Shown: one piece after another, positions 61,119 through 64,000 of the stretch
Numbering within the stretch: the stretch's first letter is position 1
How the letters are laid out: every line of letters begins with the position of its first letter
Assembly: GCA_002748285.1 (NCBI GenBank)
Contig: PDSA01000029.1
Location: forward strand, 62,001-126,000
Direction: 5' to 3'
DNA length: 64,000 nucleotides
Source: Rhodobacterales bacterium
GTDB lineage: Bacteria > Pseudomonadota > Alphaproteobacteria > Rhodobacterales > Rhodobacteraceae
The notes under the pieces: model-generated
The model's database searches: none
What the model saw: the letters and a program-made list of their open reading frames with translations, nothing else
Told to the model about the DNA's origin: nothing
Program-made: the position numbers and the translations under genes

Positions 61119-64000
61119 ATCCGGGTCGTTTTTCTGCCTCGCCTGCTTTTCAGCCTTTTTCTGGCGTTCCAGCCGCCTTTGCTGGCGTCTTTTACGCCGG
61201 GCACGGCGCTCTTTTCTGCGCTGGGCGATCTCGGCTTTGCGCTGTGCTTCGTCGGCGTCATCAACCGGTTCGTCTGGCGCGTCCTCATCGGGTTTTTCGG
61301 GCTCGGCTTCTCCGGCCCCATCGTCTTGTGGCCCGGTTTCATCGGGCGCAGTTTCATCCGGTGCGGGCTCCTCCGGCCCATCCCCCCATTGCGCCGTCAT
61401 GCGCTGATTGACCCAAGCCAACCCGGCCAGAGACAAGCCCAGCCCAAGGAAAGAGGCCACCCGGATCAGCCCCGCCAGCCCGGACATGTCGATCAGGAAC
61501 ACTTTGGCCACTGTCAGCCCGATGCCGATCATTGCCAGACGCCGCACCAAAACCGAGCGTTTGGCAAAAGCAATCCCCAGCAGCACCACCGACACCAGCA
61601 GCATGGCAATGGTATAGCTGTAAAGCTCGCCATCGGTGGTGCCGGGATTGGCTAGCATGTCGCCCTGCCAGAACCGGCGGATTTCAAGCCCGACGTAAAG
61701 TGCGCTCAGCATGGCGCAAACCACCCCAAAGGTGGCGCGCAGCTTCCGGCCGAGATGGGTAAAGCGCCAGGCCACCACGCCAAACAGCAAACCGGGCAGC
61801 AGATAGGCGATCATCAGGCTGTCAAACAGCATCGGCCCACGCACCAGCTCGTGATTGTTCGTAAGCGGGTTGCCAAAAGTCAGAAGCATCCCCAGCGCCA
61901 CCACCCCGAGCAGCCCGAACAGACAGGCCAGCACCAGCCGCACCCAGCCGATGATCCCGCCCAGCTGCATCCGATACAGCTGATTGGCGGCTGAGATCAG
62001 CCAGACCAGCGCGAACAAGGCCACCGGAATGCTGGCGCCGCGGGTGCCTTCGAACAGGCGGGCCAGCCAGATCGACAAGAACAGCCCGGCAATGGTCCAG
62101 ACGGCGGACTCCATCACCACAATGGCCGCGATGCGTTGACGCTGTTGCAAGACCAGCCATGCGGCGGCAAACAGCGCGACTACCCCGGCATATCCCAGCG
62201 CGAATTCCCAAAATGCCGCTTGGTATCCCCAGAAAACTCCGGGGTCGACCAGCAGGCGATAGCCGACCACCACGCCTCCGATTTGCACAAAGACCGACAG
62301 TAATGGCAAATCCAGCTTGCGGTCGATTACCGCTGCCAGCAGCACCATCACCGCCAGCGCCACTGTCAGGGCCACGCTGGACAGCATCACCATCAGGGCA
62401 AAGCTGATCATGGTCATCGCGCCCAAGGCCAGAATGGCGATGGGGCGGCGCTCTTGCGGGTGCAGCCGTGCGTCATAGAGGGCGAATGCCGTCAACAAAA
62501 TCGCCACCGCCATGGCGTGCCAAGCCCAGAGCGCCTGTCCCAGAACCCAAACCGGCAGCCACCAGATTTCCAGAGCCGTCACCACAAGCGGGGCAAACAG
62601 CGCTGACAAGGCGACCCACGCCAGCCGGTATTCGCTTTCGCGCAAGCTGCGCCAAAAGCTCAGCGCGGTGCCCAACAACCCCAGCCCGACGATCAGCGTC
62701 ACATCCCATGGCGGCGAAGTTTCGGGTGGCCGGCTGCGCCCGGCGGCGAATTCCAGATAGAGGCCGCCGATGCCTTCGCCCTGCGAAAACAGCACAAACA
62801 AAAAGCCCAGCATCGGCGCGATCACCGTGCTGCGCAGGGCCGGAGCGTGCATGAACCAGATCAGCGACATTGCCAGTAATGCGGCCAGAGCCAGAAGCGC
62901 CAGCCAGACTTCGGCGCTGCTGGAGGCGTGCAGGCTGACCAGCACTGCCGCGATGACCGCCGCGACAAAGCCGCCCGAAGCAATCCGGGTGGGGAATTGT
63001 GGCCAGTCCGGTTTGCGCGTGGCTCTGCGATAGAGCGAAGACAGCACGGTTTCGCCCTGATGTTGCGGCCAGAATTGCAGGGGCGGCACCATGGCCGACA
63101 CGATTGCGGTGATCAGCGCAAAGGCCAAAAAGCCCGGCCCGCCCGCGCCGGCGGCAAAGATCAGCCATGCCGCGCCAAAGCCGAAAATCAGGCCCATAGT
63201 TGAAACCCAGGCCCAGCGCTTGATCGCGTCGACCAGCATTGCCACCAATATGATCAGCGCGAAATAGTAGTAGAACAGCCAGCCATTTTCGCTGCTGCCC
63301 CCCACCAAAAACGGAGCCGCCGTGGCACCGATAATCCCGACCATCGCCAGCAACGGGCCATAAAACCAGCCCAACGTAACGGCCAGCGCTGAAACGGCGA
63401 TCAGCCCGAGCAGCGCCATTTCCGGCCCGATCAGCCCGTAAAGCTGCCGTGCGGCCAGAACTCCGGCAAACAGCGCCACCAACCCAGCCCCGGAAAACAC
63501 CGAGGGCAGATAGGCGGTGTGGCTGTCGGCCTCATCCCCGCTGCGGCGTCGGATCCATTCGCCGGCCACGATCAGAGCAGCCCCCAGCGCCAAAGCCCCC
63601 ATCACACGCCAGATTGGCGTCAGATAGCCGTTTTCGATGCCATATTGCACGAAAAACACCCCGGCCAGCGCCAAGGACACTGCGGCAATGGCGTAAAACC
63701 AATTTTGCTTGAGCCATGCGCTTAAGGCGCTGGCTTTTTCCGTGGTAAACACAAAAGCGGCGGGCGGGGTCTCGGGGGTATGGTCGGGTTCGTCCGCCAC
63801 CACGTCCAGCTTGGGCGTTTCGAGGGGAACAATCGTTGGCTCGGTGATGATGTCGGGCTCAGGCTCGGAGCGTTCCGCCTGAGGGGCGACTACAGGAGCG
63901 GGCAGCGGCATTTCGGGTTGGGCATCAGGCGCGTCAACGGTGTCTTGGGGTTGCAACTGCTTCAACAGGGTTCGTAACTCTGTGACCTGTTTTTTCAACT
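61110..64000 (-). CDS. DUF2339 family multi-pass membrane protein (5' end outside window)
   Basis: The frame is open to the window edge, giving at least 962 residues. The visible N-terminal part is cytosolic (KKQVTELRTLLKQLQPQDTV, then a proline/glutamate-rich linker). Some two dozen hydrophobic segments follow (for example GALALGAALIVAGEWIRRRS and LVALFAGVLAARQLYGLIGP), as in DUF2339. The C-terminal ~90 residues are unusual: an acidic-proline stretch (EEPAPDETAPDETGPQDDGA) then a very basic one (RRKERRARRKRRQQRRLERQ). Function unknown; it may be a channel or carrier of the envelope. Confidence 0.85.
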   Translation of the reverse strand, partial: LKKQVTELRTLLKQLQPQDTVDAPDAQPEMPLPAPVVAPQAERSEPEPDIITEPTIVPLETPKLDVVADEPDHTPETPPAAFVFTTEKASALSAWLKQNWFYAIAAVSLALAGVFFVQYGIENGYLTPIWRVMGALALGAALIVAGEWIRRRSGDEADSHTAYLPSVFSGAGLVALFAGVLAARQLYGLIGPEMALLGLIAVSALAVTLGWFYGPLLAMVGIIGATAAPFLVGGSSENGWLFYYYFALIILVAMLVDAIKRWAWVSTMGLIFGFGAAWLIFAAGAGGPGFLAFALITAIVSAMVPPLQFWPQHQGETVLSSLYRRATRKPDWPQFPTRIASGGFVAAVIAAVLVSLHASSSAEVWLALLALAALLAMSLIWFMHAPALRSTVIAPMLGFLFVLFSQGEGIGGLYLEFAAGRSRPPETSPPWDVTLIVGLGLLGTALSFWRSLRESEYRLAWVALSALFAPLVVTALEIWWLPVWVLGQALWAWHAMAVAILLTAFALYDARLHPQERRPIAILALGAMTMISFALMVMLSSVALTVALAVMVLLAAVIDRKLDLPLLSVFVQIGGVVVGYRLLVDPGVFWGYQAAFWEFALGYAGVVALFAAAWLVLQQRQRIAAIVVMESAVWTIAGLFLSIWLARLFEGTRGASIPVALFALVWLISAANQLYRMQLGGIIGWVRLVLACLFGLLGVVALGMLLTFGNPLTNNHELVRGPMLFDSLMIAYLLPGLLFGVVAWRFTHLGRKLRATFGVVCAMLSALYVGLEIRRFWQGDMLANPGTTDGELYSYTIAMLLVSVVLLGIAFAKRSVLVRRLAMIGIGLTVAKVFLIDMSGLAGLIRVASFLGLGLSLAGLAWVNQRMTAQWGDGPEEPAPDETAPDETGPQDDGAGEAEPEKPDEDAPDEPVDDADEAQRKAEIAQRRKERRARRKRRQQRRLERQKKAEKQARQKNDPDSA

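Noticed and set aside
1..64000. CRISPR arrays, prophage genes, transposases or integrase-type attachment sites
   Set aside because: Looked for in all intergenic regions; no regularly spaced repeats, no phage structural or integrase proteins and no transposase signatures were found.

Overview
The window is a 64-kb piece of a moderately GC-rich alphaproteobacterial chromosome, most likely from the Rhodobacteraceae (roseobacter-like). The basis is gene order and family content: the folK-rpoZ-rsh-DUF2062-pdxJ-lepB-rnc-era-DUF1491-recO run, the rplO-secY-adk-rpsM-rpsK-rpoA-rplQ run, an Aap/Bzt-type amino-acid ABC transporter, a short LuxR beside a LuxI, and ATP12 and DUF2853 genes. No rRNA, tRNA, IS element, phage or CRISPR array was recognised.

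Layout. 1-9.5 kb: 3' part of a malic enzyme fused to a phosphotransacetylase-like domain, then a long leftward block for DNA repair (recO), ribosome and RNA processing (era, rnc), secretion (lepB), vitamin B6 (pdxJ), stringent response (rsh), RNA polymerase omega (rpoZ) and folate (folK). 9.6-13.5 kb: NYN-domain protein, rnhA, HD hydrolase, ahcY, DUF2853. 13.9-19.1 kb: ribosomal, translocase and RNA polymerase genes with strong hairpins in most gaps. 19.1-26.2 kb: an accessory-looking, very GC-rich block with a gene remnant, SGNH-like and GSCFA proteins, a GT2 glycosyltransferase, a CDP-glycerol-transferase-like protein, and a translationally coupled MmgE/PrpD plus C-C bond lyase pair. 26.7-33.7 kb: M20 peptidase, truA, the ycjX/ycjF pair, recR/ybaB, a secreted trypsin-like protease, DUF2892. 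33.8-38.9 kb: four-gene amino-acid ABC transporter. 39-43.8 kb: broken ATP12 gene, RluA-type pseudouridine synthase, crcB, rarA, luxI/luxR. 44.2-51.7 kb: pbpC and a giant alpha-2-macroglobulin. 51.9-64 kb: lepA, a class I amidotransferase, hisA-permease-thioredoxin-hisF-hisE, small proteins, nadD, a decayed CDP-alcohol phosphotransferase, a shortened carboxymuconolactone decarboxylase, a truncated haemoglobin and a DUF2339 membrane protein cut by the window edge.

The most striking observation is a recurring lesion. At least five conserved genes carry clean internal deletions that I judge (from memory of the families, no alignment possible) to remove roughly 20-40 codons each. lepB loses the segment with the catalytic lysine, rplQ loses its conserved C-terminal strand and the decarboxylase loses a helix, all in frame. 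The DUF2062 and ATP12 genes also change frame. A sixth gene (CDP-alcohol phosphotransferase) is decayed, and acpS is missing from its usual place. Loss in lepB and rplQ should be severe, so either the assembly is faulty at these spots or this lineage has an unusual deletion process with second copies elsewhere.

Other points of interest are a roughly 170-residue coiled-coil-like insertion in one ABC permease, a dispersed TTAGAGCCTGTTT-like motif that often sits at stop codons, a permease/thioredoxin pair inside the his genes, and the surface-polysaccharide-like island after rplQ.
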